NCBI GenBank assembly: GCA_017656265.1
Contig: JACDOD010000012.1
Span: forward strand, 1-64,000
Direction: 5' to 3'
Origin: Bacillaceae bacterium
GTDB taxonomy: Bacteria; Bacillota; Bacilli; Bacillales; Alkalibacillaceae
Length of the DNA stretch: 64,000 bases
Shown: one piece after another, positions 1-9,100 of the stretch
Numbering within the stretch: the stretch's first letter is position 1
How the letters are laid out: every line of letters begins with the position of its first letter
Notes under the pieces: generated by a model
Seen by the model: the letters and a program-made list of their open reading frames with translations, nothing else
What the model was told of the DNA's origin: nothing
The model's database searches: none
Made by a program: the position numbers and the translations under genes

Positions 1-213
1 CAAAGTAATGCCAATCAGGATGAAGATGCTGACGATCAAGATGAACAAAGTAATGTTGACCAGGATGAAGGTGGTGACAATCAAGATGAACAAAGAAATG
101 CTGGTCAGGATGAAGGTGCTGACAGTTTAGATGAACAAAGTAATGCTGACCAGGATGAAGATACTGACAATCAAGATGAACAAAGTAATGTCGGTCAGGA
201 TGAAGGTGCTGAC
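1..213 (+). repeat. 45-bp tandem repeat inside the acidic protein gene
   Basis: Four full 45-bp units (1-45, 46-90, 91-135, 136-180) and a partial fifth (181-213), each starting CAAAGTAATG or CAAAGAAATG and ending in GATCAAGATGAA or a close variant. The array probably extends upstream of the window. Because the unit is a multiple of three, copy number can change without breaking the frame. Confidence 0.9.
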
Positions 214-738
214 CAAATCAATTCAACTAATCCGCCTAATCAGATGGAAAATGATTTTAACGATGAGAAAAATACAGCAGCTCACGGTGAAGACAATACA
301 GGAAGAGAAGAGGGCACCGCAGATGAAACAACAAGCAATGGAGAAGAAAATAACTATGATGACATCGGGGGAGAAGATGGTTCAGCCCAAAATAGCAGAA
401 ACGATATCGAGGAAGAAAATGCTTCAGATCAAAATGGTAGAGATCATATCGAGGGTGAAGATAGAACAGAATCAATTACCAGTGAAGATATCTTAGAGGG
501 AGATAGTCGTGGTCAACAGGGAAAGTCTTCATTACGTGAATATAATACAGATTCGAATCAAGGTTCAAAAGAGAATTCTACCAGCAGTAATAAAATGAAG
601 GAACAAATCAATGAAGGGTACTCCATGCATCATGAAAAAGATGAATCAGATGAAATGATTAAAAGATTGATATCAGCTTTGATTGAACATGAAGAAGGAG
701 TTGAAACCAATGATAAAAGCAAGAAAATGGATCAGTAG
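1..738 (+). CDS. Acidic repeat protein in the tapA position (5' truncated by window edge)
   Basis: Frame 1 is open from the first base to TAG at 736-738, so this is the C-terminal 245 residues of a longer protein whose start and any signal peptide lie outside the window. The first ~71 residues are a 15-residue repeat of the type QSNxxQDEGxDxQDE. The rest is a low-complexity, Glu/Asp/Asn/Ser-rich tail ending in a short amphipathic stretch (MIKRLISALIEHEEG). The protein is extremely acidic and probably disordered and secreted. It lies directly upstream of sipW and overlaps it by 29 bp, the place TapA holds in the Bacillus subtilis tapA-sipW-tasA operon. A role as a fibre accessory or anchoring protein is inferred from position only; I see no sequence match to TapA. 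Confidence 0.7.
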   Translation, partial: QSNANQDEDADDQDEQSNVDQDEGGDNQDEQRNAGQDEGADSLDEQSNADQDEDTDNQDEQSNVGQDEGADQINSTNPPNQMENDFNDEKNTAAHGEDNTGREEGTADETTSNGEENNYDDIGGEDGSAQNSRNDIEEENASDQNGRDHIEGEDRTESITSEDILEGDSRGQQGKSSLREYNTDSNQGSKENSTSSNKMKEQINEGYSMHHEKDESDEMIKRLISALIEHEEGVETNDKSKKMDQ

Positions 739-1267
739 AATTATCACTTATTTTTTCATGGTGATTTTAATGCTTATGTTATTCTTCGTAATTTCATCTA
801 AAATATCCGGTGGTCCGCCACAGGTTTTCGGATATCAAATTATGAAGGTGCTATCTGGATCAATGGAACCGACAATCGATACAGGCTCGATTATCGCCAT
901 TAAACCGATTGAAGAGAAAAATCATCTGAAAGCAGGGACTGTTATTACCTATCATTCCGTGGATAATCCAGATGTTTTAATTACTCATAGAATTGTAGAT
1001 GTGCAGAAGAGTAATGGGATGGTGTCATACATCACCAAAGGCGATAATAACGATTCCAAAGATGCAGCAGCTGTACCTGCTCAGAACATAATAGGAGTTT
1101 ATTCAGGATTTACCATCCCGTGGATGGGTTATTTCTTCACATTTGTTCAGTCCAAAGCAGGAGTAGTTACATTGATCATTATTCCAGGAATCATATTAAT
1201 TTTATCGCAGTTGTTCAGTATCTTCAGGAGTATTTCTAAATTGGATGAGAACAAGGAAACGGGTTAA
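710..1267 (+). CDS. sipW: Signal peptidase I, SipW (ER-type) family
   Basis: 185-residue membrane peptidase. An N-terminal membrane segment (about residues 9-30) is followed by the catalytic serine motif SGSMEP, a LITHRI motif in which His replaces the Lys of ordinary bacterial type I signal peptidases, and KGDNND, all typical of the SipW/ER subfamily. A second membrane segment (about 148-170) is near the C-terminus. ATG at 710 is chosen because AAGGAG (695-700) sits 9 bases upstream; the frame is open back to a TTG at 683. SipW is known to process the signal peptides of TasA and TapA, and the two following genes are TasA-like, so they are the expected substrates. Confidence 0.92.
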   Translation: MIKARKWISRIITYFFMVILMLMLFFVISSKISGGPPQVFGYQIMKVLSGSMEPTIDTGSIIAIKPIEEKNHLKAGTVITYHSVDNPDVLITHRIVDVQKSNGMVSYITKGDNNDSKDAAAVPAQNIIGVYSGFTIPWMGYFFTFVQSKAGVVTLIIIPGIILILSQLFSIFRSISKLDENKETG

Positions 1268-1325
1268 TCGTTTACACCCCCTAATGAGGGGTTAATATAA
1301 AAAAATTTAAGGAGGAGATGTTTTT

Positions 1326-1835
1326 ATGAATCTCAAAAAGAAACTTGGTATGGCCATTGCCGGAACAGCTCTTGGAGCATCCCTGGTAGTGGGAGGTACT
1401 GCAGCACTATTCACAGATACTGCAACAAATGAAGGGAACACATTTACAGCAGGAACTGTAGACATCGTGGATGTAACAGACGGTGCAGTGTTCTCAGCGA
1501 CTCAATTTATTGACAATTTAGCACCTGGTGACAGTGAGACAGCTACATTAACCATTAAGAACGAAGGCTCACTGGATGCATGGGTACAGGTATATGGTGC
1601 TACAACAAGTGGAGATCTGTTTGGAGGAGACTATCCTGTTCAAGTTAATTATGATGATTCAATTGTACTCATTCCAGCGGGTGAAACAGCTACATTTGAT
1701 GTAGACTACTACTTCCCATTGGAAGCTGGAAATGAGTATCAGGGTGCAACCGGTAATGTAGACTTCCAGATCCGCGCTGTTCAGGTAAGAAACAACCTCA
1801 ATGACAGCGAAAGCGGACCTGAAAGCTGGAACTAA
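1326..1835 (+). CDS. TasA/CalY-family biofilm fibre protein (first copy)
   Basis: 169 residues. It has a lysine-rich signal peptide with hydrophobic core and the SipW-type boundary GGTAALFTD, then NEGNTFTAGTVDI and a beta-rich body with LAPGDSETATLTIKNEGSLDAWVQV, the hallmark of the TasA/camelysin (M73-like) family whose members form amyloid-like matrix fibres outside the cell. It is shorter than B. subtilis TasA (261 residues), nearer to CalY. Preceded by AAGGAGGAG at about 1310-1318 and, in the sipW-tasA gap, a short GC stem (ACCCC/GGGGT, 1275-1291). Followed by a strong hairpin before the second copy, which may make this copy the better expressed one. Confidence 0.88.
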   Translation: MNLKKKLGMAIAGTALGASLVVGGTAALFTDTATNEGNTFTAGTVDIVDVTDGAVFSATQFIDNLAPGDSETATLTIKNEGSLDAWVQVYGATTSGDLFGGDYPVQVNYDDSIVLIPAGETATFDVDYYFPLEAGNEYQGATGNVDFQIRAVQVRNNLNDSESGPESWN

Positions 1836-1842
1836 TTCAATA

Positions 1843-1888
1843 CTTAAATAAAAAGGGTGGTGCCTCATCACCATCCTTTTTATTTAAG
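1843..1888 (+). terminator. Intercistronic hairpin between the two tasA-like genes
   Basis: Near-perfect 20-bp stem: CTTAAATAAAAAGGGTGGTG pairs with CACCATCCTTTTTATTTAAG (one G-T wobble) around a 6-base loop, with a T-rich descending arm. Probably a partial terminator or 3' stabiliser. Confidence 0.75.
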
Positions 1889-1933
1889 ATAACACAGCGT
1901 TAATAAAAATCCAAGTTAATGGAGGCGAAAAAA

Positions 1934-2653
1934 TTGTTCAAGGCATCAAAAAAGACCCTGGGATTTATGACCGTGGGAATTCTTTTACTGACAGCGCTGG
2001 TGGCGGGCGGTGCTACTTTTGCTCTATTTACGGATCAAGCAGCAAATGAGGGGAATGAATTTACAGCAGGTACAGTAGATTTAAGTGCGAACAGAGATCA
2101 TGGGGATTATATTCCGGGACCGATGTTTTATCCTGCTTCATTAGATCCTGACGGGAACCATGCCTATGATGAAAATCAAGTCAATCCAAGTGGAGAAGCG
2201 ATTGGTGGATGGGCTCCAGGAGACAATGTACAGCGCACGATGATCGTTACTAATGAAGGATCTTTAGACGCAAAAATTACAGGAATTAAAGCAACTCCTA
2301 GAGACACATATACCCAAAATCTCCCATCCGGTGGAAGCAATATAGTAACCGGCTTAACTTCCGGGGATGCTTATGAAGAATTTATTGAAAAAGCTTATGT
2401 TCGGGTGTCAATACCTGATCAAGAATTGCTGTTATTTGAAGGCTATCTGTATGAGTTAATCAATCATGAAGTTGGATTTACTCCTACACTAAATCAACCG
2501 GTCATCCAGGCTCCAGTTGCTGGCTTTGGAGGAGGGACCTTAAATATTACGTTTGATGTATCATTAGATAAATCTGCAGGTAATGATTTGCAAGGCCAGA
2601 ATTTCATCTTTGATTTTGGCTTCTATGCTGAACAAGTCCGAAATAATAATTAA
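1934..2653 (+). CDS. TasA-family biofilm fibre protein (second copy)
   Basis: 239 residues from a TTG start at 1934. GGAGG at 1921-1925 lies 8 bases before that TTG but is inside codons 1-3 of the upstream in-frame ATG at 1919, so the ATG is unlikely to be used. Signal peptide with AGGATFALFTD followed by NEGNEFTAGTVDLS, clearly paralogous to the preceding gene. The body is longer, with GWAPGDNVQRTMIVTNEGSLDAKI, and ends FDFGFYAEQVRNNN, matching the QVRNN end of copy one. Secreted matrix-fibre subunit or partner by family. Two TasA-like genes behind one sipW is a common Bacillaceae arrangement. Confidence 0.88.
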   Translation: MFKASKKTLGFMTVGILLLTALVAGGATFALFTDQAANEGNEFTAGTVDLSANRDHGDYIPGPMFYPASLDPDGNHAYDENQVNPSGEAIGGWAPGDNVQRTMIVTNEGSLDAKITGIKATPRDTYTQNLPSGGSNIVTGLTSGDAYEEFIEKAYVRVSIPDQELLLFEGYLYELINHEVGFTPTLNQPVIQAPVAGFGGGTLNITFDVSLDKSAGNDLQGQNFIFDFGFYAEQVRNNN

Positions 2654-2698
2654 AAAATCGTTATAAAACTTAGGAAGTTTATACATCAAATGACGTTT

Positions 2699-2731
2699 AA
2701 AAAGTGCTGCACGCTGCAGCACTTTTTTTAT
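2699..2731 (+). terminator. Rho-independent terminator of the sipW-tasA module
   Basis: AGTGCTGCA / TGCAGCACT stem with a 3-base loop, flanked by A-rich sequence and followed by TTTTTTT. Confidence 0.85.
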
Positions 2732-2862
2732 GCATACCTAAGTCCAACGTTTATACAAAAAAATGAGGCCATGACGGCCTGGTTACGGAAATTGTGAAAG
2801 AAAGGAGGAAAATTTGACTCTCTTTTTTTAAAACGAATTTATTAGAGATATGTATTCTCTGG

Positions 2863-2994
2863 TTAAAAATTGTGTAATAGCAGCGGAATTCCTGCGCTTA
2901 GAAGCACAACAAACACAAACATCATGCCATACATCACGGCACGTTTCACTTTTTTTCTGGCCTGTATCTCTTCTGGTGTTAAAAAATCAGCCAT
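2863..2994 (-). CDS. Small single-pass membrane protein (43 aa)
   Basis: Reverse-strand ORF with ATG at 2994-2992 and TAA at 2865-2863, preceded by GGAGGG about 8 bases upstream. The product starts MADFLTPEEIQARKKVKRAV, a charged N-terminus, and then has one hydrophobic helix (about residues 21-40) ending LLLHNF. The layout (short soluble acidic/basic head plus C-terminal helix) suggests a tail-anchored small membrane protein. No function recognised. The ribosome binding site, sensible composition and lack of any competing gene support it as real. Confidence 0.65.
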   Translation of the reverse strand: MADFLTPEEIQARKKVKRAVMYGMMFVFVVLLSAGIPLLLHNF

Positions 2995-3733
2995 AAAACC
3001 GACCCTCCAACGATTCACACTCCATTGAATATTATTGAATATTGTGCGAAAAAAATTCTAATTACTTCCATTATATCGATTTTCGTCGAATTTTCCAATA
3101 AGCAATATGTCTGAAAATGACTTCGAAAGGACATGGGATGAATTACCTGTTTTTTGGAGGGAAGTTTTATCTACCGGGTAAGGGTAAGGGGAATGTTTGG
3201 TGGAGTTAATCACGGAATAAACTGAGAAATATCAGGGGGTTTCATCTCTGTTAAACCTTTCTTTTAACAGAAAAACTTTCGATTTCTTCCCATTTTGGAA
3301 AGATGGGGGTCTATAGGATTATATTGACATATATGGTTATATTACTTATGATTTTTTTAAACAATTAATAATAAGGTATCCTTTCTCTTTTAGCGATTGT
3401 CTAAAATTCATTTTAACAATTTGTTGCTCCATGTGAATAAATTTGGATGTCCCTCTTAATAAAACATAATTTTTAATTGTTAGGCCATCTGGACTGAGAG
3501 CTAGAAAACCTTCCTTTCCATCAATGAGAATACTTCATTTTTTACAGTCCTCTTTTAAATATTGTTAGCCTGCCTATACAGAAATTTCCCGTAAGTCAAT
3601 CCAATGAATCAGGTTTTGGCAATAGTATAAATATGTTCATTTATTGGGGTGAAGACTTTAATCTGTTACAAGTCAGTGGACCCCTTTGAAGACAAATATT
3701 TTCGAGGTTATTTTTTGTTATTGGAGTGACAGG
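2995..3733. other. Intergenic stretch with a possible gene relic
   Basis: About 740 bases without an intact gene. On the minus strand, 3534-3346 is open for about 62 codons (contains GKEGFLALSPDGLTIKNYVL and ends LIINCLKKS) but has no credible start. An AGAGG-preceded ATG at 3538-3536 is out of frame by one base, so this may be a frameshifted remnant. No structured RNA or repeat was recognised elsewhere in the stretch. Confidence 0.35.
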
Positions 3734-4210
3734 ATGTTGAAAAAATTAATATCCATGAAAGAATATGAATCTTTCATGCTGAATGTTTATGCTCAATCCA
3801 GACGTAAAGAAGTAGAAATGTGGGGGTGGACGGATTCCGAAATCAAGGAATTTTTGACCATGCTGTTTCAAATCATGATGCGCTCGTATAAACTTCAGTA
3901 CCCTGATCTGGAAAACAGAATTATTTATGGTGATCAAGAACCAGCAGGATACATGCAACTATCCAAAAATGATCATGGATTCACGCTTGTGTCGATTATT
4001 TTGCTGCCGCATTTCCAGGGAAAGGGACTTGGAACAAAAGTCATCCGACAGCTTCAGGTGGAAGCCAGGAAGCACCAATGTCCCATCAGGCTCAGCGTAC
4101 AGGCAGATAATCCAGCGCAGCGGCTGTATTCTCGATTAGATTTTCAGGTTGTGGATCAAAATTCCATTTATTTGTACATGGAATGGAGAGATGGAGAAAG
4201 GAGGAATTGA
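3734..4210 (+). CDS. GNAT-family N-acetyltransferase
   Basis: 158 residues from ATG 3734 (GGAG at 3723-3726; the frame extends upstream to 3686 without a better site). The acetyl-CoA binding loop is visible as LLPHFQGKGLGTKVIRQLQ (Q/RxxGxG/A type), followed by the alpha4/beta7 region DNPAQRLYSRLDFQ typical of GNATs. The substrate cannot be read from sequence. It is the first gene of a tight cluster with a DUF6916 protein and three tail-collar proteins; the next gene's ribosome binding site lies inside its last codons. GNATs are recurrent companions of this collar family, which suggests that it modifies the cluster's products or their ligand, an inference only. Confidence 0.82.
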   Translation: MLKKLISMKEYESFMLNVYAQSRRKEVEMWGWTDSEIKEFLTMLFQIMMRSYKLQYPDLENRIIYGDQEPAGYMQLSKNDHGFTLVSIILLPHFQGKGLGTKVIRQLQVEARKHQCPIRLSVQADNPAQRLYSRLDFQVVDQNSIYLYMEWRDGERRN

Positions 4211-4215
4211 CCAGG

Positions 4216-4521
4216 GTGTCGTCCTTAACTTATGAATCAGTTCTTAGCTTGTTGGAAACAAATTTTGTTTTGCAATCAGCAGATTTAGAAGATTCTATGA
4301 AACTAAAACTAACAACAGTAGATCAAAAAGAAGTAAATGATACAACTGAACATTACTCACTACTTTTTGAAGGACCAATACAGCCTCTGCTACCGCAAAA
4401 AAATTATGATTTTTATCATGAACAGCTTGGGAAATTTCCGTTGTTTATTGTGCCAATTGGTCGCGGGGAGACTGGTGTAGTGATTTATGAAGCGGTCATC
4501 TTTCGTAAATTAAAAAACTAA
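4216..4521 (+). CDS. DUF6916-like protein
   Basis: 101 residues from GTG 4216, placed 11 bases after AAAGGAGG (4197-4204). The frame continues upstream to 4183, overlapping the acetyltransferase, but that start lacks a site. The C-terminal half reads YSLLFEGPIQPLLPQKNYDF and then FPLFIVPIGRGETGVVIYEA, which matches my memory of the DUF6916 pattern (S-LLF-GP---LLPQ--Y ... L-IFLVPIG--- YEAVF). Members sit beside phage tail-collar (Mdp-like) genes in many bacteria, as here. No catalytic motif; probably a structural or chaperone partner of the collar proteins. Confidence 0.7.
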   Translation: MSSLTYESVLSLLETNFVLQSADLEDSMKLKLTTVDQKEVNDTTEHYSLLFEGPIQPLLPQKNYDFYHEQLGKFPLFIVPIGRGETGVVIYEAVIFRKLKN

Positions 4522-4557
4522 ATGAGTTTGAATATGTTCAAACGGAAAGGGGATTAT

Positions 4558-5067
4558 ATGGTACCATTTGTCGGTGAAATTCGGATGTTTGGCGGGAAAA
4601 AGGCTCCTCGTGGTTGGGCTTTTTGTGACGGGCAACTGATGAGCATATCCCAAAATGAAATGTTATATGTGTTAATCGGAACGAAATACGGAGGAGATGG
4701 GATGACTACATTTGCATTGCCTGACCTCCGTGGCCGTGTGGCTCTTCATCAGGGCTTCAATGGAATGACAAATTATCTGATTGGACAAAAAGGCGGGCAG
4801 GAAACGGTATCTCTATCGGAAAACATGCTTCCTGCTCATACTCATTCTGTTACCGCAAGCAGTTCAGACGCGACAGTCGAATATCCGGAGAACACCCTGT
4901 GGGCGACAAGCAATGCTAAGCTCTACTCCACTGGAACGCCTGAAGGGACGATGAAAACGGATATGGTGACAGAAACAGGTGGAAATCAGCCGCATAATAA
5001 TATGATGCCGTACTTAACGGTCTCCTACATTATTGCTTTAACAGGTATATTTCCTCAGAGAACTTAA
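4558..5067 (+). CDS. Phage tail-collar domain protein, Mdp-like (copy 1)
   Basis: 169 residues from ATG 4558 with AAAGGGG about 6 bases upstream; ATG 4522 is in frame but has no such site. The N-terminal collar domain (PF07484 type) is clear: FVGEIRMFGGKKAPRGWAFC, DGQLMSISQNEMLYVLIGT, KYGGDGMTTFALPDLRGRV. The C-terminal part carries LPAHTHSV and GGNQPHNNMMPYLTVSYIIAL, where His/Asn-rich motifs resemble receptor-binding tips of short tail fibres. The family includes the microcystin-dependent protein MdpB. Copies 1-3 are adjacent paralogues; no phage structural genes lie nearby, so this is a stand-alone collar set and not a prophage. Confidence 0.88.
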   Translation: MVPFVGEIRMFGGKKAPRGWAFCDGQLMSISQNEMLYVLIGTKYGGDGMTTFALPDLRGRVALHQGFNGMTNYLIGQKGGQETVSLSENMLPAHTHSVTASSSDATVEYPENTLWATSNAKLYSTGTPEGTMKTDMVTETGGNQPHNNMMPYLTVSYIIALTGIFPQRT

Positions 5068-5088
5068 TTTTAAAAGGAGGAGTAAGAA

Positions 5089-5589
5089 ATGCCGGATCCA
5101 TTTATTGGAGAAATTCGTTTGTTTTCTTTTGATTATGCACCAGAAGGCTGGGCATTATGTAATGGCCAATTAATGTCTATTTCTACTAACCCGGCTCTCT
5201 ATTCTATATTAGGAACAAAGTTTGGAGGAGATGGAGTAAATACGTTTGCTCTTCCGGATTTAAGAGGACGGGCTCCCGTTCATTTTGATCAACGTATTCA
5301 TATTGGTCATTCAGGAGGAGAAGAAACGCATAAGTTAACCATTAGTGAGATGCCTGCTCATCAACACATGATTGGTGCAGACTCTGGTACAGGTACTACG
5401 AAAAATGCAGAAGGAAAGGTATGGGCTGCAGTTTCTGGAATGAATGTTTATGGCAATGAACCAGATGGTGTTATGGGCGATCAAACACTGGCTGCGGCAG
5501 GCGCATTAGAGGCACATGAAAATAGACAGCCCTTTATCGTTGTCAATTACTGCATTTGTATAGAGGGGTTATATCCGCCCAGGGATTAA
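5089..5589 (+). CDS. Phage tail-collar domain protein, Mdp-like (copy 2)
   Basis: 166 residues, AAGGAGGAG just upstream, 21 bases after copy 1. Same domain order: FIGEIRLFSFDYAPEGWALC, NGQLMSIS, FGGDGVNTFALPDLRGRAP, then MPAHQHMIG and the NRQPFIVVNYCICIEGLYPPRD ending. The middle variable region (residues ~95-140) differs from copies 1 and 3, as expected if the three have different ligands or assemble as a hetero-oligomer. Confidence 0.87.
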   Translation: MPDPFIGEIRLFSFDYAPEGWALCNGQLMSISTNPALYSILGTKFGGDGVNTFALPDLRGRAPVHFDQRIHIGHSGGEETHKLTISEMPAHQHMIGADSGTGTTKNAEGKVWAAVSGMNVYGNEPDGVMGDQTLAAAGALEAHENRQPFIVVNYCICIEGLYPPRD

Positions 5590-5604
5590 GAGGAGGGAAA
5601 TCAA

Positions 5605-6129
5605 TTGGATTCTTTTATTGGAGAAATTCGTATTTTTACAGGAAATTTTGCACCACGGGGCTGGGCGTTTTGTAACGGACAACTCATGAGCATCGGTCAA
5701 CATACAGCCCTGTTCTCTGTTATTGGAAACATGTATGGAGGGGATGGCAAGACTACCTTTGCCTTGCCTGATTTACAGGGAAGAACACCCATCCATAACG
5801 GGGTGGGTCCTGGATTAACACCAAGAACCATTGGTGAAGCAGGAGGATCTGCTGATGTAACGCTGACGGAAGCCGAAATGCCGACTCATAATCATTGGGC
5901 ACAGCACGCAGCTTATGATCAGGAATCTAGTACAAATGTTCCTGTAGGGTCTATATGGTCCAGCGTTTCAGGAAGAATACCTGATATTTATAGCGAACAT
6001 ATAACTACTTTGATGTCTCCACAAGCAGTAAACCCAACTGGCGGAAGTCAGCCCCATAATAATAGGCAGCCATATTTGGGTGTGAATTTTATCATTTCTT
6101 TAACTGGAGAGTTTCCTGCTCCAGAATAA
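5605..6129 (+). CDS. Phage tail-collar domain protein, Mdp-like (copy 3)
   Basis: 174 residues from a TTG start at 5605, with GAGGAGGG about 7 bases upstream, 15 bases after copy 2. FIGEIRIFTGNFAPRGWAFC, NGQLMSIGQ, YGGDGKTTFALPDLQGRTP, MPTHNHW and GGSQPHNNRQPYLGVNFIIS mark the same fold. Closest in ending to copy 1 (GGxQPHNN). Likely translated from the same mRNA as the four genes upstream. Confidence 0.87.
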   Translation: MDSFIGEIRIFTGNFAPRGWAFCNGQLMSIGQHTALFSVIGNMYGGDGKTTFALPDLQGRTPIHNGVGPGLTPRTIGEAGGSADVTLTEAEMPTHNHWAQHAAYDQESSTNVPVGSIWSSVSGRIPDIYSEHITTLMSPQAVNPTGGSQPHNNRQPYLGVNFIISLTGEFPAPE

Positions 6130-6189
6130 TAAAGAGGGGAATGCTATTGCCTGCAGGTCTTAAAAAATGAGTCAAAAAGAGGGGATTTA

Positions 6190-9100
6190 ATGAAGAAGGC
6201 CATCGAAATTATGGTTGTGGCGATTCCTGCATTCGTTATTTTTCTAGCCAGTTGTTATACTTCTGCTTTAGCAGCGCCTTTAACTGAAGACCTTACAGAT
6301 TCCAACTGGCTGAATGATTCGAATAATGGGTTTGTTGTGTCGAGTGATGGTAATGTTGTCTATGACTATCTATATAATTATGGAATTTATATTGATAGTG
6401 ATCAAATAGCAGCAAATAATTATATGCAAATTTCTACCGGGGAAAATTATGCTGGTGCAACGTTTGATTTGAAAAGTATGAAAATCAACATGTTGAATCA
6501 TAGTGATGTATTTAATTTAAATATTATAGGGATTAAAAAAGACGGTTCGATAGCTGATTCAGTATCATTTAATACCGCTGATGATGATAAACAAAGCTAT
6601 ACTATTAACTTTTCTAATTTTATCGATATCGAAGCATTTAAAATTGAAATATACAGCCCGCAGGATGAGATGTATAATTTTTCGCTTGCCAATTTCACAT
6701 ACGATAATCTTTACGTAGCTAGCCCTCCTACTGATATTAACCTTTCTTCTGATCGTGTAGAAGAAAACAGTGCTGTTGGAACGGTGGTCGGTACGCTAAG
6801 CGCGGTTGATTCCAATTTTGGTGAAACCTTTACCTATAGCCTGGTGAGTGGAGCAGGTGATGATGACAACAGCAAGTTCACCATTGACGGTGATCAGTTA
6901 AAGACGAACGATGTATTCGATTATGAATCGAAAAATAGCTACAATGTGCGTCTCCGAGTAACAGACAGCTCGGGTCTACATTACGACGAGGCGGCAACCA
7001 TCCATGTTGCTGACGTGAATGAACCCCCTACAGGACTGACATTATCGAATCAGCAATTAGAAGAAAACCAGCCTTCAGGAACGGTTGTGGGCACGTTTGA
7101 AACGGTGGACCCAGACGAAGGAAATACCTTTACCTATAGCCTGGTGAACGGAACAGGCGATGATGACAACAGCAGTTTTTTTATTGACGGGGACACACTC
7201 AAAACCAGTTCTCCTTTGGATTATGAGACAAAAGACACCTACAGCATACGGGTCAAAGTAAATGATGGCGAAAACGACCTGGTGCAGCAATTTACGATTA
7301 CAGTTCAGAATGTCAATGATACGCCGAGTGATATTGTGTTAAGTAATGCTGAAGTTCCGGAAAACGAGCTAGTTGGAACTCTGGTTGGAGTGCTGAGTGG
7401 TGTTGATGATGACAGCGGAGAAATCTTAACCTATGAGTTAGTCTCAGGGAGCGGAGATGCGGATAATCCATTATTTGAAATTAATGGGAATGAACTGAGA
7501 ACAGCTGAATCTTTTGATTATGAAACAAAAAATAGTTACAGCATTCGTGTAAGGGTAACGGATTCTGGCAGTCTGACTTTTGAAAAAGAAATGGCGGTTC
7601 AGATAGCCAATGTAAATGAAGGTCCTTCAGGTGTAGATTTATCATCAAGCAGCATTCAAGAAAATCTTGCACCAGGAACAGCAGTAGGAACGTTGAGTGG
7701 AATCGATCCAGATGAAGGAGAAACGTTTACGTTTAGCCTGGTTAATGGCGAAGGAGCCGATGATAACAGCAGCTTTACAATCGTTGGCAATGAGCTGAGA
7801 ACGAATGAAAGTTTTGACTACGAAACCAGGTCCAGCTACAGCATTCGCGTCCGTGTAACCGATGCGGGAGGGCTGGATGCGGAAGAAACTTTCACGATCC
7901 AGGTGTCCGATGTAAATGAAGCTCCGACTGTTTTGTCTTTATCATCAAGCAATATAGACGAAAATCAGACTGCTGGTTCAGTCATTGGGACCTTCAGTAC
8001 AGAGGACCCGGACAGTGGAAATACATTCACATACAGCCTGGTCAGTGGAACAGGTGATGCGGATAACGCTAGTTTTGTCATAGACGGCAATGAACTGAAA
8101 ACAGCTGAAGTGTTTGATTTTGAGACGAAAGACACCTACAACATACGGGTGAATGTGAATGACGGCGAAAATGACCTGGCCCAGCAATTTACTATAACCA
8201 TAAAAGACGTGAATGATACTCCAGAAGGAATCCAGTTAAGTAATAATCAATTAGCTGAAAACAACCCAACTGGAACAGAAGTTGGTACCTTGAGCGGGGT
8301 AGATGAAGATAGCGGTGAGGAATTTACGTTTAGTCTGGCAGGTGAAGAAGAGGATAACGCTTATTTTGAGATAAGCGGTAACCGCCTTTTGACCAAAGAG
8401 TCTTTTGATTATGAAACAAAAGACACGTATAGCATACACATTGAAGTAATGGATTCAGGGGGAGAGACTTATGAGGATGATTTCACCATTCAAGTAACCA
8501 ATGTGAACGAAACGGTGGAGGGTTTGGAATTGTCCTCAAATGAGATACCTGAAAATACCCCATCAGGGACAGTGGTTGGTATACTAAATGCGGTTGATCA
8601 AGATCAGAATGACACGTATACCTACAATCTCGTTGCGGGTAATGGTGATACCAATAACAACAGCTTTGTCATAGATGGGGACCAATTAAAAACGGCCGAG
8701 TCCTTTGATTACGAAGCAAAAGATAGTTATAGCATTCGGATTCGAGTTAGAGATGAAAGTAATCATGAAGTTGAAGAGATTTTCGTCATTCAGGTGACTG
8801 ATGTCAATGAGCCAGTTGAAGGGCTACAGCTGACCAGTAATGAGGTTGCAGAAAACAGTAAGATAGGAACCACTATCGGTATTTTGGAAGCCAAGGATCC
8901 GGATCAGAACGATACCTATACGTTTGAACTTGTTGAAGGCACCGGTGATCAGGATAATGATAGGTTTGCGATTAACGGGAATCAGTTTAAGACGAATGAA
9001 GTGTTTGATTTTGAAACAAAGGATCAATACTATGTACGAATTCGGGTTACCGATAATGGACAATTTTCTGTTGATCAGCCATTTGTCATTCAGGTGATGG

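Noticed and set aside
4558..6129. Prophage tail module
   Set aside because: Only collar-domain proteins are present; no capsid, portal, sheath, tape measure, terminase, integrase or lysis gene in the surrounding DNA.
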